Positions 8,872 to 17,907 of a stretch of DNA of 64,000 nt are shown here, in pieces; within the stretch, counting starts at the first letter, position 1, and every line of letters begins with the position of its first letter. Under the pieces are notes generated by a model. The model saw only the letters and a program-made list of their open reading frames with translations. It did no database searches and was not told the DNA's origin. Position numbers and translations under genes: made by a program. The DNA is from CANLBN01 sp034111645 (GTDB lineage Bacteria > Pseudomonadota > Gammaproteobacteria > Pseudomonadales > Cellvibrionaceae): contig JAWUWW010000008.1 of assembly GCA_034111645.1 (NCBI GenBank), positions 1 through 64,000 of the forward strand, in the 5' to 3' direction.

Positions 8872-9513
8872 CTATTTATTAAATAGGCCTGGTAAAAATA
8901 TTTCACAAACTAATAACGGTTTATTTTTAATAAAAAATAATGAGCGTCGCCCCCAGCAAGTAAAACGAGAACCGCGTGCATAATTTTTGTCGAGGCTTTT
9001 TGATAATGAAGTCACGATTTTTTCGGGAAGATAGTTTTGCTCGATAGATGCAACTTCAAGTTCTCCACGGCGCATGCTCGGGTCGGCAAATAAGGCGCCA
9101 CCTAAGGGACGATTGCCAAGATAATAAAGTCTGCGCAGTGGGCCTTTTAAAGTGGCTAAAGGCATGATGGTGCGAGCATAAACTAGGGCTATTTCTTGGC
9201 CATAAAGAATAACCTCGCGAACCATTACATATTGGTGATGAGCTAAATTTAAGGCTTTATATTCTGAAAATCGGGCACGCTTAATGCGTTGGTCAATTAC
9301 TTCAACGCGTAACTGACCCGCCGAGTAATTGATCAATTTTTTGGTTAAAGAACTGGGGTCGAGCAGCCATTGTTTTAAGCTGTGAGGCAGGTCTCGATGC
9401 TTATGGGACACTCGCTGCCAGACGGGCTCGCGATTCAGAAAATTCTCGGAGGTAGAGATTTTAGCGAGGGTAGCTTTGGATGCAGCGTCTTTGGGAGCAC
9501 AACTCATAGTCAA
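8872..9513 (-). CDS. ubiC: Chorismate lyase UbiC
   Basis: About 211-213 residues. It would cleave chorismate to 4-hydroxybenzoate and pyruvate, the first committed step of ubiquinone synthesis, in the cytosol. Supporting patterns are WLLDPSSLTKKL, the strand motif VMVREVILYGQEIALVYARTIMP, LGNRPLGGALFADP and the C-terminal ARGSRFTCWGRRSLFFIKNKPLLVCEIFLP. Start: a TTG at 9513 sits 6 nt after AAGG, while the in-frame ATG at 9507 is also possible. ubiA follows. Confidence 0.92.
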   Translation of the reverse strand: MTMSCAPKDAASKATLAKISTSENFLNREPVWQRVSHKHRDLPHSLKQWLLDPSSLTKKLINYSAGQLRVEVIDQRIKRARFSEYKALNLAHHQYVMVREVILYGQEIALVYARTIMPLATLKGPLRRLYYLGNRPLGGALFADPSMRRGELEVASIEQNYLPEKIVTSLSKSLDKNYARGSRFTCWGRRSLFFIKNKPLLVCEIFLPGLFNK

Positions 9514-9609
9514 AATAAACCTTGTCCATAAATCGCTAACAAGGCACTGAAAAAGTAGTGGTTTGTTAGACGTATTAAGTTGAACTCGGCATTCTATAGG
9601 AATGTGACC

Positions 9610-11007
9610 TTAACCGCCCATTTGTTTAGCAATAATTTTTAACTCGTCACTTGCATTCATTATATTTGTAATGGCTTCTTCTGCTGCGCCGCGGTCAATT
9701 TTTAAGCGATCAAATAAAGCATCTGGAATAGGATCACTGGAAACCCCCATCAATAAACCACGTTCTTGGAGCAATTTATTGGCAAGATACAAAAGTAATG
9801 CGTACTCCCAATCATCACCCGCATAGTCAGGATTACTTTGATGGCGTAAAGCATTGCACACATTGCTAGGCATATTCCAAAAGCCCATTAACCAACTAGC
9901 TAATTGGTTGCGATCAACGCCTATAATATGACGCTCAACAGCCTCATAAGATGATTGAGGGTTAGCGTCAATATGTTCACAAATAGAAATGAACTGGTTA
10001 TTAAAAACCTCGGCAATCACTAGATAGCCAAAATTATTTAATAGCCCCACTAGGTAAGCGGTGCCAAAGTTAGGTCTGGTATCGCGCGGGATAAAGGTAA
10101 CCAAGGCCTCTGTTGCAGTTGCTACATAAACGGACTGCTCAAAGTATGGCATGCAGCCATGGGGGCCTTTTCTTGGCATTTTCAAAGCATTGCCTAAGGA
10201 TAAGCCTAATGCCAAATTTAAAACCATGTCAAAACCTAAAACGCGGACAATTGCATCGTGAATAGATTTGATAGAACCTGGTGCTGAGTAGTAAGGCGAA
10301 GCGGCCCAGCTAACGACTTGAGCTGAAATACTAGCGTCTAGCTCAACAATTTTGGTTAGGTCGTTAATGTCGGCATCGGGATTAGTGCGTAGGGTAATTA
10401 TTTTTTGAGCCGTTGCTGGCAGCGGAGGAAATTCTAGAGTTTCTTCTAAGCGTTGTTTGATTCGAAGTTCTGTAAACATAGTCAGGCTCTGCTCAATACA
10501 AGTTCTGTCGGCTGAGGACTCAGTTGGCGCTTCAAGCATGGACAATGATGCCGCTATCTCGCTAACAGTTGCATTGCCAATCAATTCTCTAAAGTTTTGT
10601 TGCTCGAGTTGAATATATTGCTGACTAACGCCGATGTTTAAATAAATAGTCTCATAGGCTAGCAGACCTCTGTCGACAATAGTAGGTAAGTTATTCAGGC
10701 CAGGTAATACAGGAATAGCACTCAACTTAGAGGCTTTCATATACTTATCAATTTCTTCAGTATCTAAAGGCGTATGTTTACCCCCAAATACCGTATCAAT
10801 CTTTTTAATATCTAAGAGGGTATCGTTGCGACTGATGGCAATAATATTTTCGTTGTGCTCATTTTTTAGCAATACTGCACGCACAACGTTATATGGTCTC
10901 AACTGAACCACATCGTCGCTATGTCTGGTATCTTTGCTCGTGGTTTTGCCCGTTAACAAGTAAGGCACGTTAAAGTCAGATAGTAGACGCTCAATATTGG
11001 ACGACAT
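9610..11007 (-). CDS. YbaK-like domain fused to an HDOD domain
   Basis: 465 residues. The first about 160 residues resemble YbaK/aminoacyl-tRNA-deacylase domains (VVRAVLLKNEHNENIIAISR, FGGKHTPLD, PVLPGLNNLPTIVDRGL). Residues about 185-400 are an HDOD domain (FPPLPATAQKIITLRTNPDADINDLTKIVELDASISAQVVSWA, AIVRVLGFDMVLNLALGLSLG, YLVGLLNNFGYLVIAEVF). HDOD proteins act in signalling and post-transcriptional control; the role of this fusion is not established. Whether the N-terminal part keeps deacylase activity cannot be judged by eye. Cytosolic, single gene between recG and ubiC. Confidence 0.82.
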   Translation of the reverse strand: MSSNIERLLSDFNVPYLLTGKTTSKDTRHSDDVVQLRPYNVVRAVLLKNEHNENIIAISRNDTLLDIKKIDTVFGGKHTPLDTEEIDKYMKASKLSAIPVLPGLNNLPTIVDRGLLAYETIYLNIGVSQQYIQLEQQNFRELIGNATVSEIAASLSMLEAPTESSADRTCIEQSLTMFTELRIKQRLEETLEFPPLPATAQKIITLRTNPDADINDLTKIVELDASISAQVVSWAASPYYSAPGSIKSIHDAIVRVLGFDMVLNLALGLSLGNALKMPRKGPHGCMPYFEQSVYVATATEALVTFIPRDTRPNFGTAYLVGLLNNFGYLVIAEVFNNQFISICEHIDANPQSSYEAVERHIIGVDRNQLASWLMGFWNMPSNVCNALRHQSNPDYAGDDWEYALLLYLANKLLQERGLLMGVSSDPIPDALFDRLKIDRGAAEEAITNIMNASDELKIIAKQMGG

Positions 11008-11170
11008 CAGTAGGATAGCTCCTAAAATTTAAAATAGACTAAAATGAGTATAGTTCAAATACTTAAATAGTGAGAAATTTTCATTAAAGATTTAATAACA
11101 AATTTAATAACAAAAAGTTCTAATGGAAAGTTAGCATAAAAATATATAAGTAACCTTTAGGATCAACTCC

Positions 11171-13273
11171 TCAGGCTTGAGCAAATTGCTCGCTTGAACC
11201 TACCCAGCGTTGAATAAGTTGTCTACATAAAACTGGGTCTGATGAAATAAGAGCTTTAGCGTGCTTATGTATCGAGGGCAGAAGATGATGATCACGCTGA
11301 AGATCTGCAAGTTTAAAATTAATATCACCGGTTTGACGAGTTCCTAATACTTCTCCTGGACCTCTGAGCTTGAGATCGATTTCGGCAATTTTAAAGCCAT
11401 CGTTCGTCTCGCGCATCGCTTGCAGTCGCTCTCTACCATTGTGCGATAATGCATCGCCAAAAAGCAGTACGCAATGACTTGCAACAGACCCACGACCTAC
11501 TCGTCCTCGAAGTTGATGAAGCTGGGCTAGACCTAGGCGCTCTGGGTTTTCGATGACCATTAAACTGGCATTGGCAACATCAACGCCAACTTCTATAACT
11601 GTAGTGGCCACTAAAAGATTGATATGCCCAGCCTTAAAGTCTGCCATGATCGATTCTTTTTCGGTAGCTTTAAGGCGCCCATGAATTAAGCCAATACGAA
11701 GCTCTGGGAGCTGTTGTTGTAGGCTAACCGCCGTGTCTTCAGCAGCTTCAGCAGAAAGAGTCTCTGATTGCTCTATAAGTGTACATACCCAATATGCTTG
11801 GCGTTGCTGCAGGCATGCATGGCGTATACGCTCAATAATTTCTGGTCGACGTTTTTGACTAATGGCCACCGTCTCAATAGCCTGCCGCCCTTTAGGTAAC
11901 TCATCTATCACCGAGTACTCTAAATCTGCATAAGCACTCATGGCAAGTGTCCGCGGGATGGGGGTGGCGGTCATGATTAATTGATGCGGTTTGCCCTCAT
12001 CATTGACACCCTTATCGCGAAGCCCAAGACGTTGTTGCACGCCAAAGCGATGTTGTTCATCGATAATCACTAAAGCAAGATTATTAAAATTAACGCTTTC
12101 TTGAAATAAGGCGTGAGTTCCGACCACCATTTTTGCACTGCCGTCTTCAATCGCAGCAAGTTGTTCACGCCGAAGAGCAACTTTTTGTTTGCCACTCAAA
12201 GAGGCGACTTTTATACCTAAAGGTGCAAACCAGTTTTCAAAACAAGTTCTATGTTGCTCGGTTAAAATATCTGTAGGAGCCATCAGCGCCACTTGTTTAT
12301 CTGCGCTGATGGCAATAAGAGCCGCCATTGCTGCAACGATTGTCTTGCCTGAGCCAACATCACCTTGGAGTAGTCGCATCATGGGCGTATGTTTTCGAAG
12401 ATCATTGCTAATTTCTTCGCCGACTCTTTGTTGCGCACCTGTCAAAGTATAAGGCAGAGATTCAATAAACGCCGCTTGGTAGCTTTTGATGGTGCTGGAC
12501 AGGGAAATGCCTTGCTGAGTTAAGCGCTGTTCACGCAGGCGCAATAGGCTTAACTGATAGGCTGTCAGTTCTTCAATAATTAATTCTTGTTGATAGCGAT
12601 GTTCGCCCTCTATCAATTCATCGATATTGACATTACTAGGGGGAAAATGCAGATAGTGTAACTTTTCTCGTAAGCTTTTATGATCTTGGCTGCTATCGGA
12701 ATGTGAGCTAAAGAAGGTTGATAAGCTTGGCAGCATAGCTGATTCGACAAGGCTAAAAGCCTGTTCAATAAGTTGCCGTAGCCTTGGTTGGGTAATGCCT
12801 TCGGTGGTGTGATAGGCGGGGGTTAAGGTTTGCTCAAGTGGCGCAATACAGTCATTAAATATTTGATATTCAGGGTGATACATTTCTAGCCCCGATGAGC
12901 CGGGGCGCACATCACCAAAACAGCGGATAGTATGACCCTTAACAAAGGCATTTTTTTGAGACGCTGAAAAATGATAGAAACGTAAGTTAATCGAACCGCT
13001 TGGGTCTTGCACCCGACAAACCAAGCTTCGTCGCTTGCCATAAACGACATCAGTATTCCGGACCTCGCCTTGAATAACAGCAGTTATTGAAGGTTGCAGT
13101 TGGCCTAAAGGCGTTATTCGGGTTCTATCAACATAGCGATAAGGCAAATGGAAAAGGAGATCTTGAAGTGTGAAAATGTTCAATTTTTCAAGACGGATTG
13201 CTAACTGTTTCCCTACACCTTTGAGACAAGTAACGGGTTCTTGATAGGCAAATGTTTGCGCTCTTGCAGCCAC
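11171..13273 (-). CDS. recG: ATP-dependent DNA helicase RecG
   Basis: 700 residues with a GTG start. RecG remodels stalled replication forks and Holliday junctions. An N-terminal wedge/OB domain (about 1-240, CLKGVGKQLAIRLEKL, FHLPYRYVDR) is followed by helicase domains: Walker A GDVGSGKT (about 304-311), DEQH box at 405-408 (IIDEQHRFGVQQR), motif III MTATPIPRTLAM, and C-terminal VATTVIEVGVDVANASLMVIENPERLGLAQLHQLRGRVGRG. The length and C-terminal NFKLADLQRD segment are family-typical. oxyR lies upstream on the same strand, 270 bp away. Confidence 0.96.
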   Translation of the reverse strand: MAARAQTFAYQEPVTCLKGVGKQLAIRLEKLNIFTLQDLLFHLPYRYVDRTRITPLGQLQPSITAVIQGEVRNTDVVYGKRRSLVCRVQDPSGSINLRFYHFSASQKNAFVKGHTIRCFGDVRPGSSGLEMYHPEYQIFNDCIAPLEQTLTPAYHTTEGITQPRLRQLIEQAFSLVESAMLPSLSTFFSSHSDSSQDHKSLREKLHYLHFPPSNVNIDELIEGEHRYQQELIIEELTAYQLSLLRLREQRLTQQGISLSSTIKSYQAAFIESLPYTLTGAQQRVGEEISNDLRKHTPMMRLLQGDVGSGKTIVAAMAALIAISADKQVALMAPTDILTEQHRTCFENWFAPLGIKVASLSGKQKVALRREQLAAIEDGSAKMVVGTHALFQESVNFNNLALVIIDEQHRFGVQQRLGLRDKGVNDEGKPHQLIMTATPIPRTLAMSAYADLEYSVIDELPKGRQAIETVAISQKRRPEIIERIRHACLQQRQAYWVCTLIEQSETLSAEAAEDTAVSLQQQLPELRIGLIHGRLKATEKESIMADFKAGHINLLVATTVIEVGVDVANASLMVIENPERLGLAQLHQLRGRVGRGSVASHCVLLFGDALSHNGRERLQAMRETNDGFKIAEIDLKLRGPGEVLGTRQTGDINFKLADLQRDHHLLPSIHKHAKALISSDPVLCRQLIQRWVGSSEQFAQA

Positions 13274-13547
13274 TCTTAGCTGACCTTTATCATTATGATT
13301 ATCGACTTAAAGGGATTCATAAATTTAGCAGTATTGATAAATTTAACAATGTTCATGGGGTTAACATATAAGTGACGTCTTTTGTAAAATACATCTGTTG
13401 CCTGCGTAAAGATTTATTCAGTTTTGACAACAACGAGCACAAGTAAGATTACCAATAAAAATTAGTTTTTATAAATGTGCAGCTTTAATTACAACGCACC
13501 TTGCTCTATATTTTGTCTGAATAAAAATCTTGCTTTGTCGAAATGCC

Positions 13548-14459
13548 TTAAACGATCTTATGGTTTTTTTGCCCTTTTAAAATAGCCTCGCGCAATGCAT
13601 CAATGGCTTTATGCCTTGGAAAGCTTGCACGCCATGCAAGTGCAACTGTCCGCGATGCATTGGTATCGGCAAGCGGCCGAACCACTAGCGCATCCTCTTT
13701 ATAACGACTAATTGCCGCTGATTCCGGCAGTACCGTAATACCAATGCCCGAGGCGACCATATGGCGAAGAGTTTCTAGCGAGCTGCCCTCTGCAGTTGCT
13801 GTGACATCATTAGATGACTTATTCATAATGTTTGGGCAGGCCTCGATAATTTGATCGCGAAAACAATGCCCTGGACCTAGGAGCATGACATTTTCATTGG
13901 CGAGCTCAGCAGAGCTTATGCTTTTTTGTTTAGCAAGTGGATGATTTGCGGGTAACGACACCACAAAAGGTTCTTCATAAAGTTTTTGCGTGACGACATC
14001 TGCCTCGGTGAAAGGCAACGCTACAATAATAACATCCAAATCGCCTTTGCGAAGACGTTGGCGTAAAGTTGCCGTATAGCCTTCTTCAACATATAACGGC
14101 ATTTTTGGTGCTAGCGCTTGCAGCTGAGGAATAAACGATGGAAAAAGATAAGGGCCAATCGTAAAAATAGCGCCAACTTTTAATGGACTACCTAATTGGT
14201 CTTTACCCATTATTGCAATGTCTTTAATCATCGATGCTTGTTCGAGTACACGTTGCGCTTGTGCGACAATTTTCTTGCCCATTGGGGTCGGGCTGACGCG
14301 TGTTTTAGAGCGCTCAAACAGCGCAATATCAAGCTCATCTTCCAATTTTTTTACAGCAACGCTCAATGTTGGTTGCGATACATTACAGCGATCAGCGGCG
14401 CGGCCAAAATGTTCTTCTTGAGATAGAGTAACAATGTAGCGCAATTCTGTTAGAGTCAT
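13548..14459 (-). CDS. oxyR: Hydrogen peroxide-sensing regulator OxyR
   Basis: 303 residues of LysR type. The N-terminal helix-turn-helix (about 1-60, HFGRAADRCNVSQPTLSVAVKKLE) is followed by the effector domain. Cysteines at 199 (GPGHCFRDQ) and 208 (IIEACPN) match the redox cysteines of E. coli OxyR in exact position, so peroxide sensing by disulfide formation is a strong prediction. Likely targets such as katG or ahpC are not in the window. It is divergent from recQ across 320 bp. Confidence 0.95.
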   Translation of the reverse strand: MTLTELRYIVTLSQEEHFGRAADRCNVSQPTLSVAVKKLEDELDIALFERSKTRVSPTPMGKKIVAQAQRVLEQASMIKDIAIMGKDQLGSPLKVGAIFTIGPYLFPSFIPQLQALAPKMPLYVEEGYTATLRQRLRKGDLDVIIVALPFTEADVVTQKLYEEPFVVSLPANHPLAKQKSISSAELANENVMLLGPGHCFRDQIIEACPNIMNKSSNDVTATAEGSSLETLRHMVASGIGITVLPESAAISRYKEDALVVRPLADTNASRTVALAWRASFPRHKAIDALREAILKGQKNHKIV

Positions 14460-14779
14460 AAGTATCCAGTATTTTGTAAAGTCATCAGTATATGTATCAA
14501 AAAGTATAAGAACTTAAATCAAGACTAGACTATATCGCTACATTACGATAGTTTTTATTAATTGATAGATAAAAGTTAATCATCTAATAAGTCGTCGGTT
14601 TTGTAAAGCGAGAATAAGCATAAGAGTGGATTTCATCATCTTAAGAAGTTAAATAAATTGTAGGTAGCATTGTTATTTTTTATGAACACAATAAGATAGT
14701 CCTGCTTTAATGTTCATTAATGAATATTTTTGGTTACACTCATTTTGCTGACTCCTTTTTTCTAATATATTTGTATTTT
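14460..14779. other. oxyR-recQ divergent intergenic region
   Basis: 320 bp between divergent genes. No gene, hairpin or clear consensus promoter stands out. An open extension of recQ into this region (from 14720) is judged non-coding. Confidence 0.4.
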
Positions 14780-16909
14780 ATGTCCCCAAGTCTTGATGTT
14801 TTAAAAACAACCTTTGGTTTTGATGAGTATCGCGGTGAGCAACACGCAATCATCGATAGCATTATCAACGGTGAAGATGCCCTCGTGATTATGCCAACGG
14901 GAGGTGGAAAATCTCTGTGCTATCAAATCCCGTCGCTAGTGCGAGCGGGTTGTGGCGTTATAATCTCACCGTTAATTGCGTTGATGCAAGATCAAGTTGA
15001 TGCGTTAAATGAGTTAGGCGTGCGCGGACATTATTTAAATTCGACACAAACAAATGAGCAAATCAATCAGATTGAACGAGCCTTAAAAAATAATGAAGTC
15101 GATTTATTATACATTGCTCCCGAGCGCTTAAATCAAGCAAGAACAATTCAATTATTGCAGCAAAGTCAAATCGCTTTATTTGCGATTGATGAGGCACATT
15201 GTGTTTCGCAATGGGGGCATGATTTTCGTGCGGATTATTTAAAATTAGGCTTGCTTGCAGAGTACTTCCCAAATGTTCCTCGTATTGCCCTAACGGCAAC
15301 AGCAGATGCCAGAACACAGCACGAAATTTGTGATCGCCTGCACTTACATAATGCCAAAAAATATATTGCTGGTTTTGATCGTCCGAATATTCATTATCGA
15401 ATCAGTCAAAAGAATCAACCTAAACAACAATTACTGCGATTTTTATCAAATGAACATGCCAATGACTCGGGTATTGTTTATTGTTTGTCTCGTAAAAAAA
15501 CAGAAGCTATCGCCGAGTGGTTGAGTGAACAGGGCTTTAATGCTCTGCCTTATCATGCTGGCTTGTCGAGCGACATACGTGCCCATCATCTAAAACGTTT
15601 TTTACGCGAAGATAATATTATTATCGTCGCAACCATTGCCTTCGGTATGGGTATTGATAAGCCCGATGTACGCTTTGTTGCTCACCTAGATTTACCCAAA
15701 AGCATAGAGGCTTACTATCAAGAAACTGGAAGAGCAGGGCGAGATGGTGGTGCCGCCGATGCGTGGATGGTTTATGGTTTAGAAGATGTCATAAAAATGC
15801 GCGAGATGTTGGCGCAGACAGCAGTGACAGAACATAATGCTGAATATAAGCGAGTTGAAAATCAAAAACTCGAGGCGATGCTTGGCCTTTGTGAAATAAC
15901 AAGTTGTCGTCGTCACGCCTTACTTAATTATTTTGGAGATGCCTCGCCACGTGCTTGTGGTAATTGCGATATGTGTGTGCAACCTGCCGAAACATGGGAT
16001 GGCACCGAGGCCGCGCGCAAAGCGATTAGTTGTGTCTTCAGAACAGAGCAACGTTTTGGCGTGAGCCATTTGATCGATGTATTGCGCGGCGCTAAAACAG
16101 AAAAAATTAATCAGTTTAATCATGATCAATTGAGTGTTTATGGTATTGGTAAAGATTTAGGCGCACAACAATGGCGGTCGGTATACCGACAATTAATAGC
16201 TCGAGGGTTTTTAAGCGTAGATTTTAGCCAATATAATTCAATCAAATTAAGTGAGAGTTGTAGGCCATTATTAAAAGGTACCGAGACTATTGCGCTTAGA
16301 AAAGATCCTGTTGATAAGGCTGAATTACGGCATAAAGGTTCTTCTAATAAGCAACAAGGTGAATTGTGGGATGCCTTAAAGTCTTGTCGGTCTGAGCTTG
16401 CTCGAACACAAGAAGTTGCTCCTTATATTATTTTTCACGATACAACTTTAATGGAAATGGCAAAACTAAGACCGGAAACACAACGTCAGTTTGGACGTTT
16501 GACAGGTGTCGGTGCCTCTAAGCAAGAAAAATATGCAGCTCCATTTTTAGCCGTTATTAAAAAATTTAACGATGAAAATAAAAAATCCTTATCCACTACA
16601 GTGTTAGAAACGCTCACCTTATTTAAAGAAAAAAAGACGCTAGAAAATATTGCACAAATAAGAGGCTTAACTGAGACGACAATTTATAATCACGCAAGCC
16701 AATTGATTAGAGAAGAAAAGTTATTATTAAACGATATTATTAACATAGATAAAAAAACCATAGGAATTATAGAGTCGTGCTTAGTTGAACATGGCTTAAC
16801 AGAAGCGGGAGGCCAACTTAAGCCAATTTTTGAAGCGTTAAATGAAGAGTATGATTACGGTTTATTACGCTGTGTGTATATGAATTTAGTGATACGTTTA
16901 GGCGCTTAA
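14780..16909 (+). CDS. recQ: ATP-dependent DNA helicase RecQ with extra C-terminal domain
   Basis: 709 residues from the ATG at 14780. An upstream ATG (14720) would add 20 hydrophobic residues unlike the family. Helicase motifs: MPTGGGKSLCYQIP (Lys44), AIDEAHCVSQWGHDFR, ALTATAD, GIVYCLSRKKTE, QETGRAGRDG. A zinc-binding Cys set (CRRHALLNYFG, CGNCDMC) and winged-helix domain follow, then an HRDC domain (about 525-595). About 100 residues beyond HRDC form a helix-turn-helix-like tail (TLENIAQIRGLTETTIYNHASQLI), making it longer than E. coli RecQ (about 609). It unwinds DNA in recombination repair. Confidence 0.94.
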   Translation: MSPSLDVLKTTFGFDEYRGEQHAIIDSIINGEDALVIMPTGGGKSLCYQIPSLVRAGCGVIISPLIALMQDQVDALNELGVRGHYLNSTQTNEQINQIERALKNNEVDLLYIAPERLNQARTIQLLQQSQIALFAIDEAHCVSQWGHDFRADYLKLGLLAEYFPNVPRIALTATADARTQHEICDRLHLHNAKKYIAGFDRPNIHYRISQKNQPKQQLLRFLSNEHANDSGIVYCLSRKKTEAIAEWLSEQGFNALPYHAGLSSDIRAHHLKRFLREDNIIIVATIAFGMGIDKPDVRFVAHLDLPKSIEAYYQETGRAGRDGGAADAWMVYGLEDVIKMREMLAQTAVTEHNAEYKRVENQKLEAMLGLCEITSCRRHALLNYFGDASPRACGNCDMCVQPAETWDGTEAARKAISCVFRTEQRFGVSHLIDVLRGAKTEKINQFNHDQLSVYGIGKDLGAQQWRSVYRQLIARGFLSVDFSQYNSIKLSESCRPLLKGTETIALRKDPVDKAELRHKGSSNKQQGELWDALKSCRSELARTQEVAPYIIFHDTTLMEMAKLRPETQRQFGRLTGVGASKQEKYAAPFLAVIKKFNDENKKSLSTTVLETLTLFKEKKTLENIAQIRGLTETTIYNHASQLIREEKLLLNDIINIDKKTIGIIESCLVEHGLTEAGGQLKPIFEALNEEYDYGLLRCVYMNLVIRLGA

Positions 16910-17000
16910 CATATTAAATTTATTAACAATGGATAAATGCCAAGCGAGTCCAAACTTGAGTATTGTAACTAGTATAAAAAGAGATAATCTAATTAAAAAA

Positions 17001-17870
17001 ATGACGATAAATAAAAAACAAAAATTACTTCTATTAGGCTTTGGCGACATTGCCAAACGCCTCAGTAACATATTAGCAGATAATTATTGCATTACAGGTG
17101 TTCGCCGAAGTGCTGATAGCTATGAGGGCGTTAATATAGTGCAGGCAGACTGTCGCGATGACTCAGCATTATTAAATATCACCCGAGAAAATTTTGATGT
17201 TATTGTCATCACTATGACGCCTGACGACATGAGCGATAGTGGCTATAAACAAACCTATGTTAAAACTGTTCAAACGTTGTTAAATGCCTTGGAGAAAAAT
17301 AAAGTTAGTCCGCAGCTTATTATTTTTGTTTCTAGTACCAGTGTTTATGGACAAAAAAATAATGAGTGGGTTGATGAATGCTCAGATACATTGCCTAAAA
17401 GCTACAGTGGTAAACGTTTATTAGAAGCAGAGAAGTTATTGACTGATGGCGACTTTGCAGGCGCTATTGTAAGGTTTTCTGGTATTTATGGCGTTGGGCG
17501 TGAGCGTTTAATTGAACAAGTAAAAGCAGGTAATGGCGCAGAAAAAGAACCCATTCTATATAGTAATCGGATACATAGCGATGATTGCGCTGGTATTTTA
17601 GCGCATATTATTCAGCGCCAAAAGAAAGTCCAACATATAGAATCTTTATACCTAGCAACTGATTGCAAGCCGTCGCCTTTGTATGATGTAAAGTGTTGGT
17701 TAGCTGCACAGCTAGGGCTAAATCCTGATCATTTAAAGGTTAAGTCATCGGCAAGTATAATAAGAGCAAGCAAACGTTGCTCTAATCAACGCTTGCTCGA
17801 TAGTGGGTATCAATTTTTATATCCGACTTTTAAAGAAGGCTATGAAATGGTGCTAAAAAATTTAACGTAA
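17001..17870 (+). CDS. NAD(P)-binding epimerase-like (SDR) protein
   Basis: About 289 residues from the ATG at 17001; an upstream in-frame ATG (16929) would add 24 residues ahead of the Rossmann strand and is less likely. The N-terminal dinucleotide fold reads LLLGFGDIAKRLSNILAD, followed by VQADCRDDSALL, VIVITMTPDD, FVSSTSVYGQKNNEWVDE (Ser plus Tyr as in extended SDRs) and RFSGIYGVGRERLIEQV. It resembles the YeeZ group of sugar-nucleotide-epimerase relatives whose substrate is unknown. It follows recQ by about 90 bp and may be read with it. Confidence 0.8.
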   Translation: MTINKKQKLLLLGFGDIAKRLSNILADNYCITGVRRSADSYEGVNIVQADCRDDSALLNITRENFDVIVITMTPDDMSDSGYKQTYVKTVQTLLNALEKNKVSPQLIIFVSSTSVYGQKNNEWVDECSDTLPKSYSGKRLLEAEKLLTDGDFAGAIVRFSGIYGVGRERLIEQVKAGNGAEKEPILYSNRIHSDDCAGILAHIIQRQKKVQHIESLYLATDCKPSPLYDVKCWLAAQLGLNPDHLKVKSSASIIRASKRCSNQRLLDSGYQFLYPTFKEGYEMVLKNLT

Positions 17871-17907
17871 GTTTTATAGATTTTTTTTAACGAAAAGATA
17901 TGTAAAG

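Noticed and set aside
14720..14779. Longer RecQ start
   Set aside because: It adds a hydrophobic stretch absent from RecQ proteins; MSPSLDVLKTTFG fits the family start.
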